Below the pieces are notes generated by a model. It did no database searches. It was not told where the DNA came from and worked only from the letters and a program-made list of their open reading frames with translations. Source: Pogonophryne albipinna (taxonomy: Eukaryota > Chordata > Actinopteri > Perciformes > Artedidraconidae). From it: 64,000 nt of DNA. The position numbers were made by a program, and so were the translations under genes. The stretch is from the NCBI GenBank assembly GCA_028583405.1, contig CM053250.1, positions 40,908,230 through 40,972,229 on the forward strand. The letters are read 5' to 3'. This document shows positions 1 to 10,984 of the stretch, one piece after another. Within the stretch, counting starts at the first letter, position 1, and every line of letters begins with the position of its first letter.

Positions 1-1653
1 GATGGAGTGTTGGGGCGTTGGAAGGAACACTTTGAGGAACTCCTGAACCCGACAACTCCGCCCTCTATGTTAGAGGCAGAGCTGGAGTATGACGGGGGAT
101 CGGCGCCAATCTCCCGGGGGGAGGTCACTGAGGTTGTTAAACAACTCCACAGTGGCAAAGCCCCGGGGGTGGATGAGATCCGCCCAGAAATGCTGAAGGC
201 TCTGGGTGTTGAGGGACTGTCATGGTTGACACGTCTCATCAACATTGCGTGGAAGTCGGAAACAGTACCGAAGGAGTGGCAGACCGGGGTGGTGGTTCCC
301 ATTTTTAAAAAGGGGGATCAGAGGGTGTGTGCCAATTACAGAGGCATCACACTACTCAGCCTCCCCGGGAAAGTTTACTCTAAGGTACTCGAAAGGAGGG
401 TCAGGCCGATTGTCGAACCTCAGATTGAGGAGGAACAATGCGGATTCCGTCCTGGTCGTGGAACGACGGATCAGCTTTTTACTCTCGCAAGGATCCTGGA
501 GGGGGCCTGGGAGTACGCTTATCCGGTCTACATGTGTTTTGTGGACTTGGAGAAGGCGTATGACCGGGTTCCCAGGGAGTTACTGTGGGAGGTGCTGCGG
601 GAGTATGGGGTGAGGGGGTCTCTACTCAGGGCCATCCAATCTCTGTACTCCCAAAGCGAGAGCTGTGTCCGGGTCCTCGGCAGTAAGTCGGACCCATTTC
701 CGGTGAGGGTTGGCCTCCGCCAGGGCTGCGCTTTGTCACCAATCCTGTTTGTAATATACATGGATCGGATTTCGAGGCGTAGTCATGGGGGAGGGGGTCT
801 GCAGTTCGGTGGACTAAGGATTGCACCACTGCTTTTTGCAGATGATGTGGTTCTGATGGCTTCATCGGTCTGCGACCTTCAGCACTCACTGGATCGGTTC
901 GCAACCGAGTGTGAAGCGGCTGGGATGAGGATCAGCACCTCCAAATCTGAGGCCATGGTTCTCAGCAGGAAACCGATGGACTGTCCACTCCAAGTAGGGA
1001 ATGAGTCCTTACCCCAAGTGAAGGAGTTCAAGTATCTCGGGGTCTTGTTCTCGAGTGAGGGAACAATGGAGCGTGAGATGGGCCGGAGAATCGGAGCAGC
1101 GGGAGCGGTACTGCAGTCGCTTTACCGCACCGTTGTGACGAAAAGGGAGCTGAGCCAGAAGGCAAAGCTCTCTGTCTACCGGGCCATTTTCGTTCCTACC
1201 CTCACCTATGGTCATGAAGGATGGGTCATGACCGAAAGAACGAGATCGCGGATACAAGCGGCCGAGATGGGTTTTCTCCGCAGGGTGGCTGGTGTCTCCC
1301 TTAGGGATAAGGTGAGAAGTTCGGTCATCAGGGAGGGACTCGGAGTTGAGCCGCTCCTCCTTCGCGTCGAAAGGAGCCAGTTGAGGTGGTTCGGGCACCT
1401 AGTTAGGATGCCACCTGGGCGCCTCCCTAGGGAGGTGTTCCAGGCACGTCCAGCTGGGAAGAGACCAAGGGGTAGACCTAGGACCAGGTGGAGGGATTAT
1501 ATCTCTTCGCTGGCCTGGGAGCGCCTTGGGATCCCCCAGTCAGAGCTGGTTGATGTCGCCAGGGAAAAGGAAGTTTGGGGCTCTCTGCTGGAACTGCTAC
1601 CCCGCGACCCGACCACGGATAAGCGGAAGAAGATGGATGGATGGATGGATGAA
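1..1653 (+). mobile_element. Rex3-like (RTE clade) LINE, reverse transcriptase part and 3' tail
   Basis: A single open frame runs from position 7 to 1734 (575 codons) with no stop through the whole reverse transcriptase. Visible motifs: FVDLEKAYD (residues 178-186, palm aspartate), RQGCALSP (238-245), the catalytic box FADD (277-280), and a C-terminal stretch ending in RGRPRTRWRDYI typical of RTE/Rex3. The 3' end is a short (GATG)n tail at 1632-1653, the known signature of teleost Rex3. The endonuclease part lies outside the window or is 5'-truncated. The frame reads on about 80 nt past the tail into antisense L2 sequence, so the real protein would end near the tail. Absence of stops suggests a fairly young insertion. 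A second, 3'-only copy is at 36113-36390. Confidence 0.9.
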
Positions 1654-2640
1654 TGTGATGGTGCGTTTTGCACGCTGAGTGGGCAGGGGGACAGGAACAG
1701 TAAAGAGTATGGCAAGATGGTCCACAACAGCTAGGTCCAGGCACTGGAGATGGGAGGGAGGGGTGCCTATAGAGCACACTAGGTCCAGCGTGTGACCTTT
1801 GGTGTGGGTGGGACCTTGGACGTGCTGTGTGATGTTGAAGCAGTCGAGTAGTGAGAGAAATTCAGAGGCAAAGGTGCATGTACTAGAGTCGACATGGATG
1901 TTAAAGTCACCAAGCAGTAATGTGGATGGAGACCTGGAGCAGACACAGGTGAGCAGCTCAGCGAACTCAGACATGAAGATGGCGGAGGCTTTGGGGGGGC
2001 GGTATATGAGGACAACCTGTAGCTGTGATGAACCAGCCAGAGAAAAGGCGATACACTCAAAAGAGGTTGTATTTACCACAGCTAGTTGTTTTATCGGGAT
2101 TTCTGCTCTGTGGATAACAGCCAGCCCACCACCCCGACCCAGGGAGCGGGGCTTCTGTAGGTAAATATAGCCTGGGGTGTGGCTTGGTTTAAGGTGAAAA
2201 AGTCTTGTTGATTTTGCCAGGTCTCCGTTAGGCAAACAAAGTCTGTTTTCCTGTCAGTGATGATGTCCTGAATGAGTGGTGCTTTATTTTGAGGGAACGG
2301 GTATTCAGCAGCATGAATGTGGGGGCATTGCTACTGGATGCTGGTGGTGTAAGCAGAATGACACGGTCGACACAAACCAGGGCCTTCAGATTGCCAATGC
2401 ACGCGCGAGGTTTGTTGTGATGACGTAGCAAGGCAGGGACGGTGCGCGCGCAGGACCAGCTGGAGAGAGGTCCGACCCAGAGACAACAAACCTACGCCGA
2501 GAGCCTCTATGGATGTACTGGCGTCTGCTACGTAACAGCCCAAGCTTGTTGATGACTGCTAAGCGTAGAGGTTGCATAATACAACTATTGAGAGTAACCA
2601 GTTGTGTGGTGGAGTATTTCAGCATCATAGAGCTGTATAC
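1654..2640 (-). mobile_element. L2-like LINE, 5' part with endonuclease domain, cut by Rex3
   Basis: On the minus strand, reading from 2640 down, there is a degenerate 5' region (fragments with RRRFVVSGSDLSPAG and MLLNTRSL, the latter a usual start of L2 endonuclease). An open frame from 2235 follows, with LQVVLIYRPPKA and the apurinic-endonuclease box LLLGDFNIHVD, then HTLDLVCS and DLAVVDHLAI, the final Asp-His motif. A frameshift near 2230 separates the two parts. The frame runs into the Rex3 tail at about 1654, so Rex3 inserted into this L2 copy; the reverse transcriptase half would lie left of the window. Non-functional. Confidence 0.8.
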
Positions 2641-3383
2641 GTATTACATTCCTGTTAACAGTTTATTTATTTGCAATAGTGTCTAGACTTAATCTGCGAT
2701 TTGTATTATATTATTTAATCTACATTATATTACATTGCATTTAGCTGACACTTTTATCCAAAGCGACTTACAATAAGTGCATTCGACCAAGAAGATAGAA
2801 ACTTGAAGAAATGGTGTTTCTTTATATGTATCTATATGTTATCTTGCACTTTTTTGTGTCTTAGGTTTAGAATTAGATTTTAATGTCCTTTGTTTTCATA
2901 GATATTTAATGATTATTGCTTGGTTCTGTCTGATTCCTCAAAATTCTTATCACCAAACACCTGCTTCTCTATACTTGCTGCAAACATAATACAAATAAAC
3001 AACTTGATAAACCCACTTTTGCTGATATGTGTTTTACTGCTGTTGATGTTAAATGACATGAATATTCTCATAATAGAAGACATGAAGCTACAGATAGAGG
3101 ATGGATATATTCTTACCTCTACTTTGTGATTAGATGAAAATACAAAATTGAATTAAAATAGTAATTGTTAAATACATTGTTTATTTCATTTACTGAGGTT
3201 TTAACCATTATTTACAACATGTGTACATAAGCAGTGGAATAATAGGATATCTCTAGGTCATTAAACTGTCTTCAGTTCAGTTTAATTGTATTAATACAAA
3301 AAATAGGGCATAGAAAATGTTTAATTGTGTATTTCAGCAGAGCGGGGGGTCATGGTACTGCTGGACCTGGAGGTGCTGACCTG
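2641..3383 (+). repeat. Fragment of the ISL2EU-like element also seen at 49160-49745
   Basis: This stretch aligns closely with 49160-49745 by eye (for example GTTAACAGTTTATTTATTTG in both, and the run ending GTGTATTTCAGCAGAG). It is therefore a partial copy of the larger terminal-inverted-repeat element at 47880-50326. Relative to that copy it carries an extra block of about 86 bp at 2725-2810 and is ended by a Harbinger terminus at 3384, where the other copy continues uninterrupted. Confidence 0.7.
2725..2810. repeat. Short insertion with the common teleost SINE/MITE tail motif
   Basis: The block is absent from the homologous copy at 49.2 kb. It carries TTTTATCCAAAGCGACTTAC, a motif found at very high copy in teleost genomes in short interspersed elements. 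I cannot assign the family with certainty. Confidence 0.5.
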
Positions 3384-3630
3384 AGGCCTGTACTACGAAG
3401 CTGGTTCAACATAACCTGGATATGTTTGAGTTAGCCGGTTGGCCTAATCCAAAACATACGCGCTCTCGCTAAACGGTCCTACGACGCTGGTTATCAAGTG
3501 GATCGCTCAAGCCAGCCGTGCCCTATCTAGTTAGGTGCGCGTTCACATGAAAGGGGTGGTATCTGGAGCATTCGACCAATCACAAACATGGAGAAGCGTA
3601 CTGACAGCGCAGCGTCATACTTCCTGAAGG
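3384..3630 (+). mobile_element. PIF/Harbinger-like element, one end only
   Basis: It begins AGGCCTGTACTACGAAGC directly after CTG. The first 245 bp are the near-identical reverse complement of 13270-13512, the right end of the complete element at 12502-13512. At 3630 the sequence leaves the Harbinger and enters G-rich hAT-like DNA, so this copy is truncated or interrupted there. The copy at 49745 shows the same flank (GTGCTGACCTG) without the insertion. Confidence 0.7.
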
Positions 3631-4466
3631 GGGGCAGGGGGGGCCATGGCCACCCTGATATATTTTTATTGGCCCCCCCACCACACACACCGCCTCGCCA
3701 GTCACGTATGCGTAGTAGTTTATCTGATTTAACAACAAATACACAGCCAGCGAGTCGCTTGATTTGAGCTTCCAACGCTCACACTGCAGCCCCTCCCTCT
3801 CCCTCTGCTACCATGGTAACACTCTGATACTCGGTGCACCACTCTGATACTCGCGCACACCACTCTGAGATTCGCACAGACAGCAGCAGGTTGCAGCGAA
3901 ACGTTTCTTTCTACTGACTGGACTGGAGTTGACAAAAATCCACCAGACTTCTAGAAGGTAAGTCGTATACGTTCGTTGCCTGTTAAGCCCCACAACACTT
4001 TAGGCTTTAGTGTGTTAGCTTTAGGTAGCAAAAAACGGAGAAATGCCCACCTTTAGCTGTTATTCTGATCAAAAATTGTGTTCAATGGCATTAAAATGAC
4101 AAAAACGCTGGAAGACCTGGAAAACAGGCTCGGGGCTCAGTAAAGGCTGGCTTGACTTCAGGTATAATTAGTCTGTAAACACACTTTGGCAGCTATCCTA
4201 GTTAGCGTTAGTTTAGCTTGCTAAGCTAACATTAGCTGATGTCAGTATGCTGAGCTGGTGTAATGCGTAGTCCAGTAGCGTAGGCAGAAATGTACTTTAG
4301 GGTGGGCCTGTAAAAAATAGGGTGGGCCAGATTTTTCTTCTGCGCATCAGAAGCTAACAACAATCCCTGCAGGTACCGGTGGCAGATTACTTTTGGAATA
4401 CTTTCTTTTTCCATAACAGATGGGTATGTTTTGGTGAACAGGAGACACGTATTTTACTGTTTTAAT

Positions 4467-5343
4467 TAGGGATGCACGATATTGGTTTGTTGAAACCGAT
4501 ACCGATAACTTCCTGCTTCTCAAGACCGATACCGATACCGATAACCGATAATAATATAATATATATATATATATATTAAATGTACCTGTAGTTTTTTCAC
4601 ACCTGGTGGTAAAAAAAAGACTAGTAGTGAGCAAATGACATGAGCATTACTACTATGAACAAAACAAAGCCAAGAACAGTTTTGACTCTTCAAAGTGACC
4701 ATATTTATTTTCCCAAATAAAGTTCTTGCCTTTTTCAAAAGCCTCGTCGATAGGTAAAAGCCCCGGTGCCTTTGCAGCTGGCTTTGGATTCGTCGCTAGT
4801 TTAGCAGCGCAGGCGTCTTCGTATGCTTTTAACACACCATCGTAGCGATGGCGATGTTTCAGGTGACTAATCAGGTTGGAAGTATTATAGCTCGTTGCCT
4901 TTTTCCCTCCTCGTGGAACTTCTGCATTGCATTTGTTAATACAAATAGCAAGCGAACTATCTAACTCTGAAACTTTGAAATAGTCCCATACTTCCCGACG
5001 ACATGTTTGTTTACTGTCCTGGCTTGACGGCCGCACACCGTTTACGTCACAGCCAGGCATGAGTTAGGGAGCGCTGGATTTGTGAAAAACTCCCCTCTTC
5101 CTAAACCACTAATACCACAGTACTGGCAAAACGGGAGGAGCCGAGTGAAAAACAAGCGCCCCTCATCCCAATCCACCCACACCGCAGTATTTTTTTTTTT
5201 TAATTACCCAAAAAATATATTGTATATTATCGGGGCTATTAATACTTTTATCGGGTTTATCGGGATGACGTCATAATTCCTAATATCGGACCGTTAATTA
5301 TCGGACCGATAATTATAGGCCCGATAATTATCGTGCACCTCTA
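4467..5343 (-). mobile_element. hAT transposon with BED-finger exon (innermost layer)
   Basis: Terminal repeats TAGGGATGCACGATA (4467) and the reverse complement of TAGAGGTGCACGATA (ending 5343) are flanked by an exact 8-bp duplication GTTTTAAT (4459-4466, 5344-5351). The ends are full of CCGATA/TATCGG units. At 877 bp it is an internally deleted copy keeping only the 5' coding exon. Confidence 0.9.
4653..5060 (-). pseudogene. BED zinc-finger N-terminus of a ZBED-like hAT transposase
   Basis: The 135-residue frame has REVWDYFKV (about residue 22), a Cys pair in AICINKCNAEV (about 39-49) and SHLKHRHRY, giving the Cys-Cys-His-His layout of the BED finger that binds transposon ends. It stops after LALFCS. 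The hAT dimerisation domain and catalytic core are missing, so it is a deletion remnant. A product would be a lone DNA-binding finger. Confidence 0.75.
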
Positions 5344-5351
5344 GTTTTAAT

Positions 5352-5538
5352 GGCTTATCAAGAACTCAAACACAACATCTTGGTGTCATTCTGGACAGCT
5401 CTCTCATCTGCACCACACATAAAAAACATCACCCGGACTGCATTCTTTGTACTGTCTTAAAACCTTTCCTTAGAATATGTTATGAATTGTAAGGTGTCCT
5501 TGGGTTCTTTGAAAGGCGCCCCTAAATAGAATGAATCA

Positions 5539-5569
<31 letters not shown>

Positions 5570-5573
5570 CTGA
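5352..5573 (+). mobile_element. L2-like LINE 3' end
   Basis: It encodes LGVILDSSLICTTH, a fragment of the L2 reverse transcriptase C-terminus, then the typical L2 3' end AAAGGCGCCCCTAAATAGAA and an (ATT)n tail at about 5539-5570. It is 5'-truncated and internally deleted. Confidence 0.7.
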
Positions 5574-5889
5574 AACGATGTAATAACTTTTAAAACTTGT
5601 TCCAGTCACTTGTCCCATGCATTCAGCAGCAGCAGGCCATTCACTTTGATTTGATCCCGTTATAAATGTCATCATTTCGACAATAAATAAATGCTACATA
5701 AACGTTATCTTAAACATTTTATCTAACCATCTCCGTTTCTAACTTTCAATATATTTTAAAAGAGATCTCTCTCATCTGCGTGCGGGGGCGGGGCCTCACA
5801 GACATGCTGCATCTCTCTCTCGCTCACAGACACGCTGCAGCGCCGTGCAGTGTGCACACAGTTCTGCCGGTAATGAATATTACATTTTG

Positions 5890-6033
5890 TGAGGAAACTT
5901 TTCCACCAATAATTCCAATAAGTTTTCCAAAATGTATTCACTTCAGGTTTACGAAAGTAACTGTAATCAGATTAGCTGAATACACTTGAGTTTTGTATTC
6001 TGATTACGTAACGCCGTTACATGTATTCCGTTA
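5890..6033 (-). mobile_element. hAT-like terminus (CAGGGTTGGG type)
   Basis: The reverse complement of the right end reads CAGGGTTGGGTTGTAACGGA, a recurrent teleost hAT end with GTAACGG/GATTACGT units. The partner end was not located. A related short element sits at 56566-56914. Confidence 0.45.
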
Positions 6034-6830
6034 CAACCCAACCCTGTGTATATCTCTCCGGACTGTCCACCAGCAGATGAAAAACACCCACCTCTCCGCC
6101 TCTTCCAAGGGACGAGGGAACCGTGCAGCAGAGTTTCCGTTAACATTTTTTTTCTTCTGACAGCCCAGCAGCAGGAGAGGTGGGGAGAGGGAGGCGTGGG
6201 GAGAGGGAGGCGGGGCTATTTCATCGTTATCAGAAAATGATGCTAGATGAGGGCAGTGGGGGCTCTTCTTGGAGTCTGGCTTTTTAAAAAAAAAAAAAGT
6301 TCATTTGTGAACTTTGAGCCATCATTTATTTTGCAGGCAGCTCTCTGCAATCACAATCAGTTTTTACTGTACATGAGTACGGTTCAGAGGATAAAGCACA
6401 TACAACATTAATTAAACTCGATATTTGTTCACTTGAATTTCACTTTGAATTATTGGATATTCTCAAGGGTGAATACATTTTTTATAATAATAATAAAATA
6501 ATTAAAAAAAATATATACATTTAAAAAAAAAAAAAAATGTAAATGACACCGAAGCTTTCTCAGGGTGGGCCAATGAGTAAACTGGGTGGGCCAGGGCCCA
6601 CCCTGGCCCTATGGTGGCTACGCCACTGGCGTAGTCTACTATTAATCACTGCTGTGTGTAATGTCAATTTGCAGAAAATGAAGAGAAAGTCAACAGACAT
6701 CTCTTCTTATTTTAAGAAGAAGATGAGTAAAGGAGAGACAGAGCTGGCAGGGGAGCAGCAGCATAGGGCTAGTGAGGAGATGGCCATACATGCTAGAAAG
6801 TACATGTGGAACTCTGTGTTGTAAAGTGAA

Positions 6831-7320
6831 ACTAAAACTAAGTACAGTTTTATTAATGTGATTGTGACCTTTTTAATCATTTAAGTCTTCTACACACTTT
6901 AGGTCTGCAGCTCCTTCAAAATGAGAAACGAGAATCTATGCAGTTTTTCCTCTTCTGTGTTCTGAGGTTATGAGCCGACCATTAGTCAAGTTTGTTTTCA
7001 TAATGTTCTGTATGCTAATTAAAAAAAAGGGTAACCAGTTTGTTTATAAAGTATAAATATACATTTTCAAAACAAATGGAATACAAGCTATATGTATTAC
7101 TCTCACCACAGTGGACTAAACTAAAAAAATAGAAATATGTCTCGTCACCTATTTTCTGTCTAATACTAAAAGGTGGTGTTTTGTATCATTTATAATGTTT
7201 TGAATTTGCTAAAAAGGTCAATAATAGATGGTGTTTTTGTGTTCAATCACAGTATGTATTTACCATTGTATACTAGGGATGGGAATTTGAAAGCAAATGT
7301 GTCACACTCCTAAGTTCATG
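6831..7320. other. No recognisable feature
   Basis: AT-rich sequence without coding frame, terminal repeat or tandem structure that I can support. It may be unrecognised remains of the hAT to its left. Confidence 0.4.
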
Positions 7321-7532
7321 TCACGGTTGTAGTTTTGTAGGTTTGGGTGTTTTGCTGTTTTCCATGTCATGTTTTCCTCTGGGTTATTGTCTGGTCCTTT
7401 TCCCTGTGTTTTTCCTCTTGTCGTTAGTTTCCCTGGTGTGTCTAGTTATCTGATTGTGTTCACCTGTGGCCCTTGTGTTTCTCCTCCCCTGCCCGGCTGT
7501 TTCTCGTCTTGTGATTACCCCTCCGTGTATTT
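7321..7532. other. Left flank of DIRS insertion, possible LTR-like or SINE-like repeat
   Basis: The T-rich strand begins TGTCACGGTTGTAG and contains TTGTGATTACCCCTCC, wording common in teleost LTR-like repeats. It ends where the DIRS element starts. No second copy in the window confirms the class. Confidence 0.3.
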
Positions 7533-7717
7533 AGTTCTATATCGTATAAGGCTTCGCCCTCTAAGGCTATCGCTATTGGGTTAATCCCACTGCACGTGTG
7601 CAGCACTGACAGACTTATTCCACGCCCACCTATGACGTGGGCCCCACCTCCGGGCTCACTTCCGTATAAATAGGAAGTAGGCCCTACAATCCACTCCTAC
7701 TTTTCTTCAGCACTCCG
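7533..7717 (+). repeat. DIRS left inverted terminal repeat
   Basis: It runs from AGTTCTATATCG to CTTTTCTTCAGC and pairs with 10985-11178 (GCTGAAGAAAAG onward). The inner parts match closely; the outermost bases differ from the right repeat, as normal for DIRS, and are instead complemented in the internal region. It contains TATAAATAG at 7674, a possible promoter element. Confidence 0.8.
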
Positions 7718-8379
7718 TTGCAGAAGCATTGACAGGCAAAACAAGTTCTTTTAAGAGCTACTTACTAAAAGAGCAAGCATTCCTGGTTCCCCTAGGCCCA
7801 TCCTCCCTCTCCTCCGGACGGGGGAAACAGGGTGGGGGCCCAGTGTCAACCCGACATATGAGTTACGACCGGAGCTCACGGTGTGAGTTTTGCCGGGGAT
7901 TAGAGCACGCAAACGCGGCTCTCACCCCAGGTGTCGTGCACTCATTGTGTCCGTCTCCCTCTGGCCCACAGGCAGTGGAGAGCGGACGCTCTCGCTGCTG
8001 CGGCCGAGGATGATTGGCTGGTCCAGGAGTTTTACTCTGTGGACCAAGCCCTTTATTTATTGGATCCGAGTGGTGGGCAGCAGTCAGGCGACTCCTTCCC
8101 CTCCATTCACGGATCACCATGTGGTTCCCCCGCCCTGTATCCCTCTCCTCCTGCGGGGGAGACGGGGCGGGGGCCCGGGGTCAGCCCGGTAGCCGAGCCT
8201 AGGTTCGGCTGCCGGGCTGACGACGGGTCAACGGGTCCCTCTATCCGCCATCACGGCTCTGCCGTCGATAGGCGGTATTCTCCAGGAACTCCCGGAGATC
8301 ATCGGAAAGGCAGCCGCCTAATGAGATCTCCCCGTTCCCCCGGTTCAGGAGAGCTCTCCTCCGGATGACATAAAGCTGC

Positions 8380-9330
8380 ATAAGCGGCTGCCTCACAGCC
8401 TGTCGGTTGTTAGGCAGCAAAGCTTACGGCTCAAACCAGCTGTCTTTAAAACCTGTCGGTTAATTAGACAGCCCGGGTTTGTTTCCTATGTCACAATGTG
8501 CCTCCACACACACCTCCGCTCATTCCTCAAGCAGGTTTGAGCGTGAACCTCAATGTCCGTTTTACGAGTTTTCTCCTAAACGGCGACATGAGAAGAGCCG
8601 CTGTGTAATACAGCGTGTGGAGGTGCATAAGCCAGCTGTTTGTTACCTGTACGGTTAACAGACAGCGGGGCTCGCCGTTTGAGCCGGCTGTAACCTGTTG
8701 GTTAGCGCGGCAGCGGGGCTCGCGGCACAAGCCAGCTGTAATTAACCAGTAGGTTATTAAACAGCAGGGCTTGACGGTTAAACCTGATGCTCCTAACCTG
8801 TCGGTTATAGGCAGCACGGTTTTTCTCTGTCCCAGATGTGCCTATACTACACACGGTCGTAATGAGCCTAGGGCTGTTATTACGCACTGTGTGAATAGCA
8901 ATGCACACACCTCCGCTCATTCCCTCAGCGGGTTTTGAGCGTGAACGCGCCTCAATGTCCAGTTTACGAGCCTTCTCCGAAACAGAGACAGGATGAGAGC
9001 CGGTGTGAGATGCAGCGTATGGAGGGCCCCTCGCAGCCTTTTCGGTCCGGGCCCCTCTTGGGCTGCTTCACGGGCAACGGCGGCGAGGGCTCTGACGTGG
9101 CTCGTCACCATGACAACCACAGCACATCCAAAACATGCGTGCGCTCTCAGAGTATTACTCAGAGTGGCGACGCGTGTATTCCATGGACAGATTGATAAAA
9201 TAATAAGCAGCAAGGCCCACCGGGTAAGCCGGCTGCCCCTAACCTGTCGGTTATAGGCAGCATGGCTCGCTGCATAACCGGCTGTCTTTAAAAACCTATT
9301 GGTTTTAAAGCAGCTCGGACAGCTCTCCTC
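8380..9330. repeat. Degenerate internal repeats of the DIRS element
   Basis: A block of about 390 bp occurs twice (8508-8640 and 8904-9030 share CACACACCTCCGCTCATTCC and GTTTACGAG...TTCTCC). The phrase CCTGTCGGTTATAGGCAGC recurs at 8798 and 9244 with diverged forms at 8395, 8450, 8690 and 8745. No intact gag frame is visible here. Confidence 0.6.
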
Positions 9331-9995
9331 CGGCGCGTCACACCCGTGGGGCGGTGACAGCCCTCTCTGTGATGCAGCTGTTAAGGATGATATCAGCTGG
9401 TCACGTGGTGATCCCCCTGGGTTTCCTTCACAGTGAGGAGACTCCAGAGGTGGTTTATTTGCCTGCGTATCGACCCCGTGCGTCAGAGGAGACGCATGGT
9501 GTACATTCCTCCTTCCGTGGGTTTGGATTGAACCCACTGGAAAAATCTCCACGTCAGTGGGGGTGCCCCTGAGCAGAGTGACGTCACACACCACAGTGTT
9601 CACAGACGCATCTCTCGCAGGCTGAGGAACGTGCATGTCGCAGGCAGTGGGGGGACAGTGGCCGGGTCACATGTCTCTCCATATAAACGTGCTGGAATTA
9701 CTATATGGAAAGTAATCCAGCACTTCGCCCTGTTGCTGTACAATCAACTGATTCGAACAGATAACAAAGCAGCGGCGGCCTACTTAAATCGCCAGGGAGG
9801 TGTTCGATCAGCGCAGCTGCTGAACACACATCCTACACAGCCAAATGGACAATGTTCTGTTTGGTGTGTAGGGAAAATCCTGGACCCCGTTGGGCCCCCT
9901 GCCTCGTGCTGTCGTTCCTCCAGCTGTTGCTGGACAGGAATTGGCTTATAGCACGGTCGAAACATATGCTGCTGCCATTTCATCTTGCCACGTAG

Positions 9996-10520
9996 ATGGG
10001 TGTCAGCACGGTGTGTAGTCACCCTCTGACAAAACGTTTTCTACGGGGAGCACAGAGACTCAGACCTGGGTCACGTGCTTTGGCGCCTCAATGGGTTTCG
10101 GCTTTAGTGTTACGCGCACTGAGTAAAGCTCCATTTGAACCTTTAGGTCAGGTTCCCCTGAAGTTTTTGTCAGCCAAAGTAGCTCTGCTCCTGGCTCTGA
10201 CATCAGCTAAAAGGGTGAGTGATTTGTCTGCTCTCTCGGTGGCTCCGTCATGTCTCCGGATCCAAGGAGATGGCAGCTCAGCTGTTTTGCGCCCTAACCC
10301 GGTTTTTATGCCAAAGGTTATCACAAGCTCGTTTTAGATCGAGAGTGATAACTTTGGATGGCTTCTTTCCTCCTCCTCACCTCCTTTACGGCGTTGCACG
10401 GAGGAATGACAGTGAAAGACATTTGCACTGCTGCATCTTGGTCTTCCCCCTGTTCTTTTATTCGTTTGTATTTGAGGGATTTCTCCCATTCCTCTCTGAC
10501 ACATTCAGTACTGAATAGCC
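9996..10520 (+). pseudogene. DIRS tyrosine recombinase remnant
   Basis: The frame from 9996 to 10337 has APFEPLGQVPLKFLSAKVAL followed by LLALTSAKRVSDLSALSV, the DIRS recombinase segment holding the first catalytic arginine (in AKRVSDL). It then stops. A second in-frame-like block at about 10411-10515 reads VKDICTAASWSSPCSF and IRLYLRD, matching the C-terminal segment with the nucleophilic tyrosine. The His-x-x-Arg segment between them is deleted or frame-shifted, so the enzyme is inactive. In intact DIRS this recombinase inserts the circular cDNA. Confidence 0.7.
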
Positions 10521-10854
10521 TACCAGAATGAGTAATGTCGGGGTTTTTCAATTGCATGCCCTCTCTCCTGCCTGTCGGCACTTAGAGAGCTGCTTTTTTC
10601 CCCCTCTCTTGATCGTTTTTAACAAGTGAGACTCGATCTCTACTTTTTAAACGACAGGTAGCCCGAGTAAGCCTACCTTCGTTCCCTGATGGAGAATATT
10701 CATTTTTTTAATGCTATATTCCCTGGGAATGTGATGCTCCATTTACGCATGGCGAAATGGACATGGGTTATTAACTGAGTAGGTGTGTTTTGTGCTTCTG
10801 GTAACGGACGGAACCAGTGGGGCGTAGACTACATCCTGCTTCGCCCTTAACCCA

Positions 10855-10956
10855 ATAGCGATAGCCTTAGAGGGCGAAGCCTTATACGATATAGAACTGG
10901 GGTTACGTAATGTAACCCAGCTTCTATGAGTATAGGCGCAGCCCTCTAAGGTTCGG
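10855..10956 (+). repeat. DIRS internal complementary region
   Basis: The block 10857-10902 (TTAACCCAATAGCGATAGCC through ACGATATAGAA) is the reverse complement of the left outer edge at 7537-7582. The following block (CTGGGGTTACGTAATG through CCCTCTAAGG) is the reverse complement of the right outer edge at 11125-11178. The joint marks where both ends meet in the circular intermediate. Confidence 0.85.
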
Positions 10957-10984
10957 GCCCCACTGGTTCCGCGAATAGCTGAAG

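Larger units (their letters stand above)
4273..6628. mobile_element. hAT transposon with 8-bp target duplication (second layer of nest)
   Basis: Termini are CAGTAGCGTAGGC (4273) and the reverse complement of CAGTGGCGTAGCC (ending 6628). Both sides carry the identical 8-bp duplication GCGTAGTC (4265-4272 and 6629-6636), diagnostic of hAT insertion. The ends are rich in GGGTGGGCC. No transposase of its own is visible. It holds a further hAT at 4467-5343, an L2 tail at 5352-5573 and a second hAT-type end at about 5890-6033. Confidence 0.85.
3635..6830 (+). mobile_element. hAT-like element (outermost of a nest), 5' part with transposase start
   Basis: It starts CAGGGGGGGCCATGGCC, a hAT-type terminus. 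A possible first exon ends at about 3957 (CTAGAAG before GTAAGTCG). After an intron interrupted by another transposon (4273-6628), a splice acceptor TTTGCAG near 6673 leads to an ATG at 6678 and a reading frame beginning MKRKSTDISSYFKKK, the typical start of TTF/ZMYM-type hAT transposases. It stops at 6824. No right terminus was found, so the copy is a 5' fragment. Part of the intron (TTCAATGGCATTAAAA) recurs near 16420. Family call moderate. Confidence 0.5.

Noticed and set aside
1779..2164. Frames of 93-121 codons opposite the L2 endonuclease
   Set aside because: Shadows of the L2 coding strand.
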